Below are positions 18,442-28,300 of a stretch of 64,000 nucleotides of DNA, in pieces. This DNA comes from Pontibacter beigongshangensis. GTDB lineage: Bacteria > Bacteroidota > Bacteroidia > Cytophagales > Hymenobacteraceae. The stretch covers positions 1-64,000 of the forward strand of contig NZ_VFSD01000007.1 in assembly GCF_014332515.1 (NCBI RefSeq), written 5' to 3'. The translations under genes were made by a program, and so were the position numbers. Within the stretch, counting starts at the first letter, position 1. The number at the start of each line of letters is the position of its first letter. Below the pieces are notes generated by a model, which worked only from the letters and a program-made list of their open reading frames with translations, searched no databases and was not told the DNA's origin.

Positions 18442-18754
18442 GCCGTTGTACTTTTGAAGTAAGAAGGCAAAACCAGATCGAATTATCCTGTAAGGCATAA
18501 GCAGGCACAGCTTGCTGATTCTCCTATAGCTGATGACATCAAATTCTTGTGTCTTTTTACCATAGCCGTCAGGCTCAGCAAAACGCTCTGATACTGTTAT
18601 TCCAAAAAAGCTGGACCGCTAGCTCTTGTCGGGTGTTTTTTACCAACAAGCACAGCTGCTGCTCAATTTTTACAAGCATCCAATAAGCGTCTGAATGCCT
18701 TTGAATTCTTAGCCTGATGGCTATGGTCTTTTTACTTATAAACGCTCCTTTTCA
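18442..18754. other. Intergenic region between the two GH29 genes
   Basis: 313 bp, more than half of it the second C-family repeat (18568-18731), which ends about 23 bp before the next ATG. Any promoter of the second fucosidase would have to lie within the repeat. Confidence 0.6.
18568..18731 (+). repeat. C-family repeat, copy 2
   Basis: About 164 bp, same orientation as 14796-14960. Includes CTTGTCGGGTG / TACCAACAAG, a weaker version of the hairpin in copy 1. Confidence 0.85.
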
Positions 18755-20125
18755 ATGAAAAAGAACATACTGGCCGCTTTGTTGCTCAGCACGGTCGCCT
18801 TTTCGTCATTTGCACAGGAACTGCCCAAACCCACTGTTCGGCAGCTGGAGTGGCAGCAATTAGAAACCACGGCATTTATTCACTTTACGGTGAATACGTT
18901 CACGGGCAAAGAGTGGGGCGACGGCACTGAAAGTCCGTCCATCTTCGACCCGGTTGATTTTGATGCCCGCGCCATGATCCGGACGCTAAAGGAAACCGGC
19001 TTTGAGATGGCCATTATCACGGCCAAGCACCACGACGGTTTCTGCCTGTGGCCCAGCGCCTATACCGAGCATTCTGTGAAGAACAGCCCCTGGCGCAACG
19101 GTAAAGGCGATATGGTGAAAGAGATAGAGGAAGCCTGCCGGGAGTATGGAGTGAAGTTTGGCTTTTACCTGTCGCCCTGGGACCGGCACAACCCTGCTTA
19201 CGGAACGCCGGCCTACAATGCCTATTACAAAAACCAGCTGAAGGAGTTGCTTACCAACTATGGCGAAGTGGCAGAAGTTTGGTTTGACGGCGCCAAAGGA
19301 GAGAACGCGAAAGACATGCAGTACGACTTTGATGGCTACTGGCAAATGGTGCGGGAGTTGCAGCCCGGGGCGGTTATGTTCTCTGATGTAGGGCCGGATG
19401 TGCGCTGGGTAGGCAACGAGACTGGAAACGCCGGTGAAACCTGCTGGTCTACTATCAATGTAACAGCTGAGAATGCGCCCGGCAAAATGTCGCCTTCCTA
19501 CCTCAACATCGGTGATCCGGAGGGTGCCCTGTGGCTGCCGGCAGAAACCGACGTGTCTATCCGGCCAGGCTGGTTTTACCACGAGGAAGAAGACAGCAAG
19601 GTAAAGACCGGACCGGAACTGGTGGAGCTGTACTACAAATCTGTGGGGCGCAACAGCTTATTGCTGCTCAATATCCCGCCAAACAAGAGGGGAGTCTTTT
19701 CGGAGATAGATAAGCAAAGCCTTTACGAGTTCCGTTCCATCCTGAACGAGACCTTCCGTGAGAACTTTGCCACAGAAAAAATAAATAAAACCCTGACAGA
19801 TAAAGAACTAAGCTCCTATGTTACCCTGAAGACAGGCAAGCCCTACGTCCTCGACTTTAAAAAGAGTATCTCGTTCGACCGGGTGGCCCTGCAGGAGAAC
19901 ATTGCGGAAGGGCAGCGGAACGCAGAGGCCCTGCTCGAGTACTGGGACGGTAAAAGCTGGAAAGAGCTTAGCCGGTTTACAACTATCGGCCATAAACGGC
20001 TCTTCAGGCTGCCCCTGGTATCAACCACCAAGGTCAGGGTTACGGTTCAAAAAGCAAAGCTGCCGGTTCAGCTGTCGGAGGTCGGGTTCTACAAAGCATC
20101 CGCCAAAGAGGAGCAGGGCATTTAA
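18755..20125 (+). CDS. GH29 alpha-L-fucosidase, second subgroup
   Basis: 456 residues with signal peptide (FSSFAQ). Barrel landmarks: TTAFIHFTVNTFTGKEWGDG, ITAKHHDGFCLWPS, FYLSPWDRHNPAYG and EVWFDGAKG with nucleophile Asp178. GNAGETCWST and SIRPGWFYHEEED are typical of the GH29-B type, which prefers branched alpha-1,3/1,4-fucose. The C-terminal domain (about 345-450) resembles a short F5/8-type beta-sandwich, and some relatives are longer. A CAG-element with the longest tract of the window (18 units) begins 9 bp after the stop codon. Confidence 0.93.
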   Translation: MKKNILAALLLSTVAFSSFAQELPKPTVRQLEWQQLETTAFIHFTVNTFTGKEWGDGTESPSIFDPVDFDARAMIRTLKETGFEMAIITAKHHDGFCLWPSAYTEHSVKNSPWRNGKGDMVKEIEEACREYGVKFGFYLSPWDRHNPAYGTPAYNAYYKNQLKELLTNYGEVAEVWFDGAKGENAKDMQYDFDGYWQMVRELQPGAVMFSDVGPDVRWVGNETGNAGETCWSTINVTAENAPGKMSPSYLNIGDPEGALWLPAETDVSIRPGWFYHEEEDSKVKTGPELVELYYKSVGRNSLLLLNIPPNKRGVFSEIDKQSLYEFRSILNETFRENFATEKINKTLTDKELSSYVTLKTGKPYVLDFKKSISFDRVALQENIAEGQRNAEALLEYWDGKSWKELSRFTTIGHKRLFRLPLVSTTKVRVTVQKAKLPVQLSEVGFYKASAKEEQGI

Positions 20126-20863
<738 letters not shown>

Positions 20864-23800
20864 ATGAGAAAAATTTTATCTAGTTTATTTCTTTTTTTGT
20901 TCTTCTGCCTTAGTTCGCGGGCACAGGAGTCTGAAGTCACCCATGTCTGGGAATTCGATTCTCCTGTCGTAAATAAGAAGGCAGAAGGCTGGGAAGCCAT
21001 TAACTATGCCAACCCCAACACCTCTGAGGGCATCCTGCACCTTACAGCTGTAACGAACATGGGCTACCCCGACCTGGAATACAAAATTCCGGCTGGCGTC
21101 ACCATCGACCCGGAAGTGTCAAAACGAATCGTGATCAAACTTAAGAATGGCACGCTCAGCAGGCGGTGCCGTTTTTACTGGGTAAAAGACGGGGTGCAGA
21201 CACGGCACGATTTCCTGGTTTCTGTGCAGGATACCGAGTTCAAGGAGTATGTGATCGACTTAACCCACGACAGCCGCTGGAGCGGAAAGTTTGAGTCGAT
21301 CAGGTTTGAGATCCCGATGCCGGTTCCGGCTAACTCGCACAACACCATTGTAAGTGTGGATTACATTAAACTGCTGAAAGCCCCTGCCGCCCCCGCTCCA
21401 ATGCCGCCCATGACACCGGCTCCGTTTGGTGTGAATCTGGCGGGAGCAGGCTTTGCCAACGACGACTATCAGTATCCGCACGCAGCTGAGCTCGACTATT
21501 TTAAGGAGAAAGAGCAGAACCTGATGCGTGTGTCCTTTAAGTGGGAGCGTATGCAGCCAGAGATAAACGGTCCATTGGACGAACGCAATCTGAACGACCT
21601 GAGGAACATCGTGTGGGCGGCCAGAACCCGTGGCATGTGGGTGTTGCTCGATCTGCACAATTATGGCAGGCGCACCGTTAACGGCGTGAACACCGTAATC
21701 GGCAATCCTGGCCTTTCTATAGCCGATGCGGCCGATGTGTGGGTAAAACTGGCCGAAGAGTTTAAGGACTTTGGTAACATCTACGCCTACGGCCTGATGA
21801 ACGAGCCTTACGGCATGACACAGCACACACCATGGGTGAACATTGCCCAAGGGATGATAGATGCCATCAGAACAGTAGATACGCACACGCCGATTATGGT
21901 AGGGGGCGAGAGCTACAGCTCTGCAGCCAGGTGGCAGACCGAAAGCGACAACCTGAGATCTCTTGTTGACCCTTCTGATAACCTGATTTTTGAGGCGCAC
22001 GTGTATTTTGACAATGACGCCTCCGGCACTTACGCCAAAGGATATGATGAGGAGAAGACTACGCCCACCACAGGCATCAATCGTCTTAAGCCCTTTGTAG
22101 AGTGGCTGCAGCAGTATAATCTGCGTGGGTTTATAGGAGAATATGGTGTGCCTGATAACGATGAGCGATGGCTGACGGTGTTAGACAACACGCTGCAGTA
22201 CATGAAAGAGAACCACCTGAACGGCACCTACTGGGCGGCAGGCTCCAGATGGGGAACGCACAAAATGTCGGTGCACCCGAACAACGACGGCTCTGACCGA
22301 CCGCAGATGGCCGTGCTGGAGAAATACACGTACGCTGATGCCCCATCGCTGAAGCCAGAGATCACCAGTCCATATGCCGCCAGCTTTAATGTGGCCAATA
22401 CTGTTTCCTATAAAGTTACGGCTACAAATAACCCGGCAAGCTTCACCGTGAGCGGTTTGCCCGAAGGCCTTAGCTTTAACAGTACTACCAACCTGATTAC
22501 GGGTACTATTCCTGCCGGTGTACACACGCTGCAGCTGAGCGCCACCAATGCAGAGGGAGCCGGCAGAACCAGAGAAGTAGTGCTGAGAGGAGTGCAATTA
22601 ACCCTTCCGGGTGTGATAGAGGCAGAAGATTACAACGATGGCGGAAACAATGTGGGCTACTTCGACAATACCCTTGGTAATGCCGGCAATGCCACCACCT
22701 ACCGCCACGACGATGTGGACCTGCGTACCACCGATATATCTGACAACTTTGCCGTAACAAAGACCACTGCAGGCGAGTGGCTGAAATATACCGTAAATGT
22801 GGAGCAGGAGGGCAGCTATAGCGTAAAACTAAGATATGCCACCACTACAACTACAGCCAGTGGCGTGGTTAGCCTTAAGCTCAACGGCGAGGAACTGTCC
22901 GGCGAAATACCGCTGTCTCCTTCAGCCAACAAAGATTCCTGGAAAGAAGTTGTGTTCGATATTCCTGCCGTTACCCAGGGCCAGCACGTGCTGGAACTGC
23001 TTGTTGTGAACGAAGGGTTCGATGTTGACAAGCTGGAATTCTCTATCAATGCTGCCCCCGCTGCTCCGGCAGGCTTTACTGCAGAAGCATTCGGCAGCGA
23101 CAAAATTAACCTAAGCTGGAATGCTGTGGACGGTGCAAGCACGTACACGCTGAAACGCGCCGGAAGCGAAGACGGTACTTATGAGATCATAGCCCAGGGC
23201 CTGACGGCTACAAGCTACACTGACGAGGGCCTGACTCCTGAAACTGCCTATTACTATGTCGTATCAGGTACCAACCTGGTAGGCGAAGGAGCCAGTTCTG
23301 CCAAAATTTCGGCCACAACCGCCGCTTTTGCCGGTCCGGCTGCTGTTACAGGCCTGAGCGGTATTGCAGGCGATGCCCGTGTGGTTCTGAAATGGGCCGC
23401 CGTGCCTAATGTTACGAAATACATCATCAAGCGCTCAACTGTATCCGGTGCCGACTATACTGAAATCGGTACCTCTACCAGTCCGGAGTATGTAGATGCC
23501 ACTGCTGAAAACGAAGTAACTTACTATTATGTAGTGGTTGCCGAGAATGAGCTGGGTATAGGTAATAACAGTGCCGAGTTTGCTGCAACCCCTGGAAGCG
23601 GCCGCTATAGCTACTGGACATTCGACGAAACTGGCGGAACAACTGCCGTAGACTCCTGGAGTAACCTGGTAGCCACCCTCGGCTCAGCCACAAGTCTGGT
23701 AAGCGGCAAGCTGAACAATGCCGTAGAACTGAACGGGAATTCGGAGTCTTTCGTGACGCTGCCTCAGGGAGTAGCCAGTGGCTTAAAAGACTACACCATC

Positions 23801-24523
23801 AGCACATGGCTAAACATGAGCACTTACTCAAGCTGGGTACGCCTGTTCGACTTCGGCTCGAATGAGAACAACACCACCTCGTACATGTACCTGACACCAC
23901 GCAATGGCGAAGATGGGCACGTTCGGTTTGCCATCAGAAATGGCAGCGCTCTGGAGCAACGCATTAATACCACTGCCACGCTGCTTATAAATGAGTGGAA
24001 CCACATTGCGGTTACACAAAAAGATGGAGTAGGCATTATATATGTGAACGGGGAAGAGGTCGGCCGTAACAACAGCATTACAATTGTGCCGGCAGACCTG
24101 GGCCCTACGCCTCAAAACTGGATTGGTAAGTCGCAGTTCTCATCAGACCCTAATCTCAGAGGCATTGTAGACGAGTTCAGGATTTACAGCAAAGCCCTTT
24201 CTGCTGACGAAGTGGCTGCCCTGAAGCAGGAGGCAAGTGCGCCGCTTTCAGTGCACAGCAACAAGCAGCTGAATAAAAACGCTGTAATAGCATACCCTAA
24301 CCCATCGAACGGAGACTTCCGGGTGAGTGTGGACACGCCGCAGAATGGCAAGCTGACCATCTCGGTATACAACTCCCTGGGCGTGCTGGTGCACAGCATC
24401 GAAGATGTGAAGCGCGACGCTTACGAGAAGGAGGTAAATCTTCGCGGTCTGGCTGCAGGAGTTTACTACATCCGCGTGAATGTGGGCAACTTTACGCAGA
24501 CAAAAACAACCATCATCAGATAA
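20864..24523 (+). CDS. Modular T9SS-secreted GH5 glycanase
   Basis: 1219 residues. Signal peptide (SSRAQ), N-terminal beta-rich domain, possibly carbohydrate-binding (about 24-175), GH5 barrel (about 182-492), putative Ig-like domain (495-578), CBM6-like domain (578-727; GVIEAEDYNDGGNNVGY), two FnIII domains (728-910), LamG/concanavalin-like domain (911-1112) and a type IX sorting domain (about 1142-1219; AYPNPSNGDF, GVYYIRVNVG). Acid/base Glu314 lies in LMNEPYGM and nucleophile Glu426 in GEYGVPD. It should be secreted across the outer membrane and anchored outside to cut the polymer before SusCD import. Its nearest relative is the next gene. Confidence 0.92.
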   Translation: MRKILSSLFLFLFFCLSSRAQESEVTHVWEFDSPVVNKKAEGWEAINYANPNTSEGILHLTAVTNMGYPDLEYKIPAGVTIDPEVSKRIVIKLKNGTLSRRCRFYWVKDGVQTRHDFLVSVQDTEFKEYVIDLTHDSRWSGKFESIRFEIPMPVPANSHNTIVSVDYIKLLKAPAAPAPMPPMTPAPFGVNLAGAGFANDDYQYPHAAELDYFKEKEQNLMRVSFKWERMQPEINGPLDERNLNDLRNIVWAARTRGMWVLLDLHNYGRRTVNGVNTVIGNPGLSIADAADVWVKLAEEFKDFGNIYAYGLMNEPYGMTQHTPWVNIAQGMIDAIRTVDTHTPIMVGGESYSSAARWQTESDNLRSLVDPSDNLIFEAHVYFDNDASGTYAKGYDEEKTTPTTGINRLKPFVEWLQQYNLRGFIGEYGVPDNDERWLTVLDNTLQYMKENHLNGTYWAAGSRWGTHKMSVHPNNDGSDRPQMAVLEKYTYADAPSLKPEITSPYAASFNVANTVSYKVTATNNPASFTVSGLPEGLSFNSTTNLITGTIPAGVHTLQLSATNAEGAGRTREVVLRGVQLTLPGVIEAEDYNDGGNNVGYFDNTLGNAGNATTYRHDDVDLRTTDISDNFAVTKTTAGEWLKYTVNVEQEGSYSVKLRYATTTTTASGVVSLKLNGEELSGEIPLSPSANKDSWKEVVFDIPAVTQGQHVLELLVVNEGFDVDKLEFSINAAPAAPAGFTAEAFGSDKINLSWNAVDGASTYTLKRAGSEDGTYEIIAQGLTATSYTDEGLTPETAYYYVVSGTNLVGEGASSAKISATTAAFAGPAAVTGLSGIAGDARVVLKWAAVPNVTKYIIKRSTVSGADYTEIGTSTSPEYVDATAENEVTYYYVVVAENELGIGNNSAEFAATPGSGRYSYWTFDETGGTTAVDSWSNLVATLGSATSLVSGKLNNAVELNGNSESFVTLPQGVASGLKDYTISTWLNMSTYSSWVRLFDFGSNENNTTSYMYLTPRNGEDGHVRFAIRNGSALEQRINTTATLLINEWNHIAVTQKDGVGIIYVNGEEVGRNNSITIVPADLGPTPQNWIGKSQFSSDPNLRGIVDEFRIYSKALSADEVAALKQEASAPLSVHSNKQLNKNAVIAYPNPSNGDFRVSVDTPQNGKLTISVYNSLGVLVHSIEDVKRDAYEKEVNLRGLAAGVYYIRVNVGNFTQTKTTIIR

Positions 24524-24530
24524 TGAAGGC

Positions 24531-24582
24531 AGCCCGGCCCAAAGGATACTTACCGGTATCCTGGGCCGGGCTGTTTTATTTT
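24531..24582 (+). terminator. Intrinsic terminator of the first large GH5
   Basis: AGCCCGGCCC / GGGCCGGGCT plus an inner AGGATAC / GTATCCT, followed by TGTTTTATTTTT. Eight bases after the stop. Confidence 0.9.
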
Positions 24583-24641
24583 TAATCTTTCTGAAGATGA
24601 AATGCCTGTAACAGACTGTATGGTGCAGGTGTTTACAGCCA

Positions 24642-24762
24642 GCCACACGAATCCCGGAATTCAACGTTTAGTTTTTTCAATTTCAACAGAAGGATTAAAA
24701 AATCCTGCCTCCTGTTTCCTGAGGCACTACAATTTCTGATGCCGATATGTGGTGTCGCTGGT
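24642..24762 (+). repeat. B-family intergenic repeat, copy 2
   Basis: About 120 bp. The left edge CCAGCCACAC and right edge GTGGTGTCGCTGG are imperfect inverted repeats, giving this copy a MITE-like outline. Confidence 0.8.
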
Positions 24763-24808
24763 TGTATAGCATCAAAGCAAGTGTGGACAGCGTGTCTGGT
24801 GCCGCGGC

Positions 24809-24862
24809 AATTATTTAAATCAAAATGCCCTTCCAGAGGCTATTCTTTCTGCTGCTGCTGCT
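24809..24862 (-). repeat. CAG-element, minus orientation
   Basis: AATTATTTAAATCAAAATGC tail, degenerate CCTTCCAGAGG core and four CTG units. The flank TAAAGGAGCCGGCAGTTAAT resembles that of the copy at 30361. Confidence 0.8.
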
Positions 24863-25070
24863 AAAGGAGCCGGCAGTTAATTCTGTTTGTTGCCCGAGCA
24901 ACGTCTATGATGATCGGGTAACCTGTTTTCAGCAGCGAAGGCAAGGTTAGCCCATGGTTCAACACTGCCCTTTGTGCTGCAAAACCAACATGTAAATATT
25001 GTCTCAGCCTTTTCTGCTGCAGACGCCAAGCCATTGCCGCTACAAATTTTCCATTCCTTCTGATTGATTT

Positions 25071-25103
25071 AATTAAGCCAGGGCATCTGGTCCTGGCTTA
25101 ATT
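25071..25103. terminator. Perfect hairpin, possible terminator
   Basis: AATTAAGCCAGG / CCTGGCTTAATT, 12 bp with a nine-base loop, followed by CCTTTCTCTCCC. It lies about 210 bp before the next ATG and could be a second terminator or a leader structure. Confidence 0.5.
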
Positions 25104-25315
25104 CCTTTCTCTCCCAACCATGCTGCCCCTTATGCACCCTTGTTTCTGGCAGGAGCGGAGGGTATGGCGGCTGGTGCAGCATGCTTTATTCCTGGATGTC
25201 CCGATTACCTAATAAGGCAGCAGAAATAGTGCTAAACTATCTGGAATGCCTTATATGGCCTGGTCTGAATTATTGTTATTACTAAATAAATTTTAAACTA
25301 TTTAACATTTCTAAC

Positions 25316-28300
25316 ATGATGAAAACGCTTATATGTAGTTTAGTTTTGCTGGTGTGCCTCGGCTTCAGTGCCAGGGCGCAGGAAGCGGAGACTACCCATG
25401 TCTGGGAGTTCGACGCTCCCGTCGTTAACAAGAAGTCGGAAGGCTGGGAGGCTATCAACTATAGCAACCCGAACACAGTGGATGGCATTCTGCACCTGAC
25501 CGCCGATGCCGGTCTTGGATACCCGGACCTGGAGTACAAGCTGCAGCCTGGGGATGTGATTGACCCTGCCGTTTCGAAGCAGATAGTGATCAGGCTCAAA
25601 AACGGTACCAGCAGCAGGAGGTGTCGCTTTTATTGGGTAAAAAACGGGGTGCAGGTAAGGCACGACTTCCTGGTATCGGTACAAGACACCGAGTTTAAGG
25701 AATACGTAATAGACCTGTCGCACGACAGCCGCTGGAGCGGCACTTTACAATCCATCCGGTTTGAAATCCCGATGCCGGTGCCGTCGAACTCTACTGGAAC
25801 CATCGTCAGCATAGACTACATCAAGCTGCTGAAAGCCCCTGCGGCTCCTGCGCCCATGCCTGCCATTACGCCGGCCCCTTTTGGCGTAAACCTGGCGGGA
25901 GGCGATTTTGCCAACGACGATTACCAGTACCCGCACGCTGCGGAGCTGGATTATTTCAAGGAAAAAGGCTTAACCCTGATGCGCATTCCTTTTAAATGGG
26001 AGCGCTTGCAGCCGGAGCTGAACGGAGCCTTTTCTGAAAGAGACTTAAACGATCTGAGAAACATTGTATGGGCAGCCAGGACCCGCGGTATTTGGGTGTT
26101 GCTTGATATGCACAACTATGGCAGGCGCAAAGTAAACGATGTAACTACCGTTATCGGGAACCCTGGTGTTTCGGTGGCCGACGCGGCCAATGCCTGGCGG
26201 ATGATTGCCGAGGAGTTCAAAGACTTCGGCAATATTTATGCGTACGGTCTGATGAATGAGCCGTATGGCATGACGAAGCACACCCCCTGGGTGAACATTG
26301 CACAAGGCATGATAGACGCTATCCGGACCGTAGACACGCACACGCCCATTATGGTAGGAGGCGAGAGCTACAGCTCTGCCGCCCGTTGGCAGACCGAAAG
26401 CGACAACCTGAGAGGTTTGGTTGATCCTGCCGACGACCTCATTTTTGAGGCGCACGTGTACTTTGATAACGATGCCTCTGGTTCTTATTCTAAAAGCTAT
26501 GACGAAGAAAAAGCCTCGCCCACCACAGGCGTGAACCGGCTTAAGCCTTTCGTAGACTGGCTTAAGAAATACAACCTTCGTGGATTTGTGGGTGAATATG
26601 GTATCCCGGACAATGATGTGCGCTGGCTCACGGTGCTGGACCAGACGCTGGCCTACATGAAGGAAAATAACCTGAACGGTACGTACTGGGCAGCAGGCTC
26701 CAGGTGGGGAACGCATAAAATGTCGGTGCACCCGAACAACAACGGCTCGGACCGTCTGCAGATGCAGGTGCTGGAAAAATACCATTACGCCGATGCACCC
26801 GCACCTCAGCCTCAGATTACAAGCCCCTATGCTGCAAATTATAATGTAAACAGCAACGTATCTTACCAGCTGAAAGCGACAAATAACCCGACAAGTTTTA
26901 CGGTGACGGGGCTTCCTGCCGGGCTAACCTATAACAGCAGCAGCAACCTGATAACTGGCATTATGCCGGATGGGGTGCATACGGTGCAGCTGAGTGCAAC
27001 AAATGCCTCCGGTACCGGCAACATCCGGGAGGTGGAACTGCGGGGCATGCGCCTGACACTTCCGGGTGTAGTGGAGGCGGAGCATTACAACGATGGCGGA
27101 AATAATGTGGGCTACTTCGACACCACCGTTGGCAACTCCGGCAACGCCGCCTACCGCCACGATGACGTAGACCTGCGCACCACAGCTACCCCCGGTAACT
27201 TTGCCGTAAACACCACTGCCAGCGGCGAGTGGCTGAAGTACACCGTAAACGTGGAGCAGGAGGGAAGCTATAGCGTGAAACTGCGCTATGCCACTTCTAC
27301 TGCAGACGCAAGCGGCGTGGTAAACTTCAAACTTAATGGCGCGGCGCTAACAGCTGATGCCACGCTGGAACCCACTACGAACCGCGACACCTGGCAGGAA
27401 GCTTCCCTGGAACTCCCGGTGCTTGCCGCGGGTGTGCATACGCTGGAGCTGCACGTGGTGAGCGAAGGCTTCGATATCGACCGGTTTACATTCCGGGTGA
27501 ATACCGCGCCCGATGCCCCGGCTGGCCTGACAGCGGCAGCTTTCGGCAGCAGTAAGGTGCAGCTGAACTGGTCTGCTGTGGAGGGCGCAGCGAGCTATAC
27601 CCTGAAACGCGCTGCAACAGAAAACGGTACTTACGAGGTTATCGCGCAGGGACTGACTGATACGAGCTACGAAGATGAAAACCTGGCCCCGGAGACAAGC
27701 TATTATTATATGGTGTCTGGTACCAACCTGGTTGGCGAGGGCCCGAATTCTGCGATGGTCTCCGTTACCACAGCTGCTTTCACGATCCCTGCTGCCGTGG
27801 AGGGCTTAAGCGGTGTGACGGGCGAAAACCTTGTGACGCTTTCCTGGACTGCTATGCCAGATGTCGCTTCTTACAACATCAAACGCGCTGTCGTTTCTGG
27901 AGGCGGCTATGAGGTGGTGGGCACAACTGCCGAGCCAGCGTTTGTGGACGGAACTGTTACGAATGGCACCACCTATTACTATGTGGTTTCAGCCACGAAC
28001 GCCCTGGGCGAAGGTAGCAACAGCCATGAGTTCGCCGCCACACCCGGCAGCGGGAGGGTTGGGTACTGGGCCTTTAATGAAACCAGCGGTTCAACGGCAA
28101 CAGATATATGGAGCAGCCAGGTGGCAACCCTGGAGGCAGAGGCCAGCTTTGCTGCCGGTCGGCAAGGCAACGCCCTTAGCCTGACAGGTACTGCAGCGTC
28201 TTACGCCAAACTGCCAGAGGGTATCGTGAGCACACTCGATGACTTCACCATCAGCGGCTGGGTAAGACCTTCTGCCAACACTAACTGGGGTCGCCTGTTT

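Larger units (their letters stand above)
24524..25315. other. Intergenic region between the two large GH5 genes
   Basis: 792 bp holding an intrinsic terminator (24531-24582), a B repeat (24642-24762), a minus CAG-element (24809-24862) and an isolated hairpin (25071-25103). The two large GH5 genes are therefore probably separate transcripts. Confidence 0.6.
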
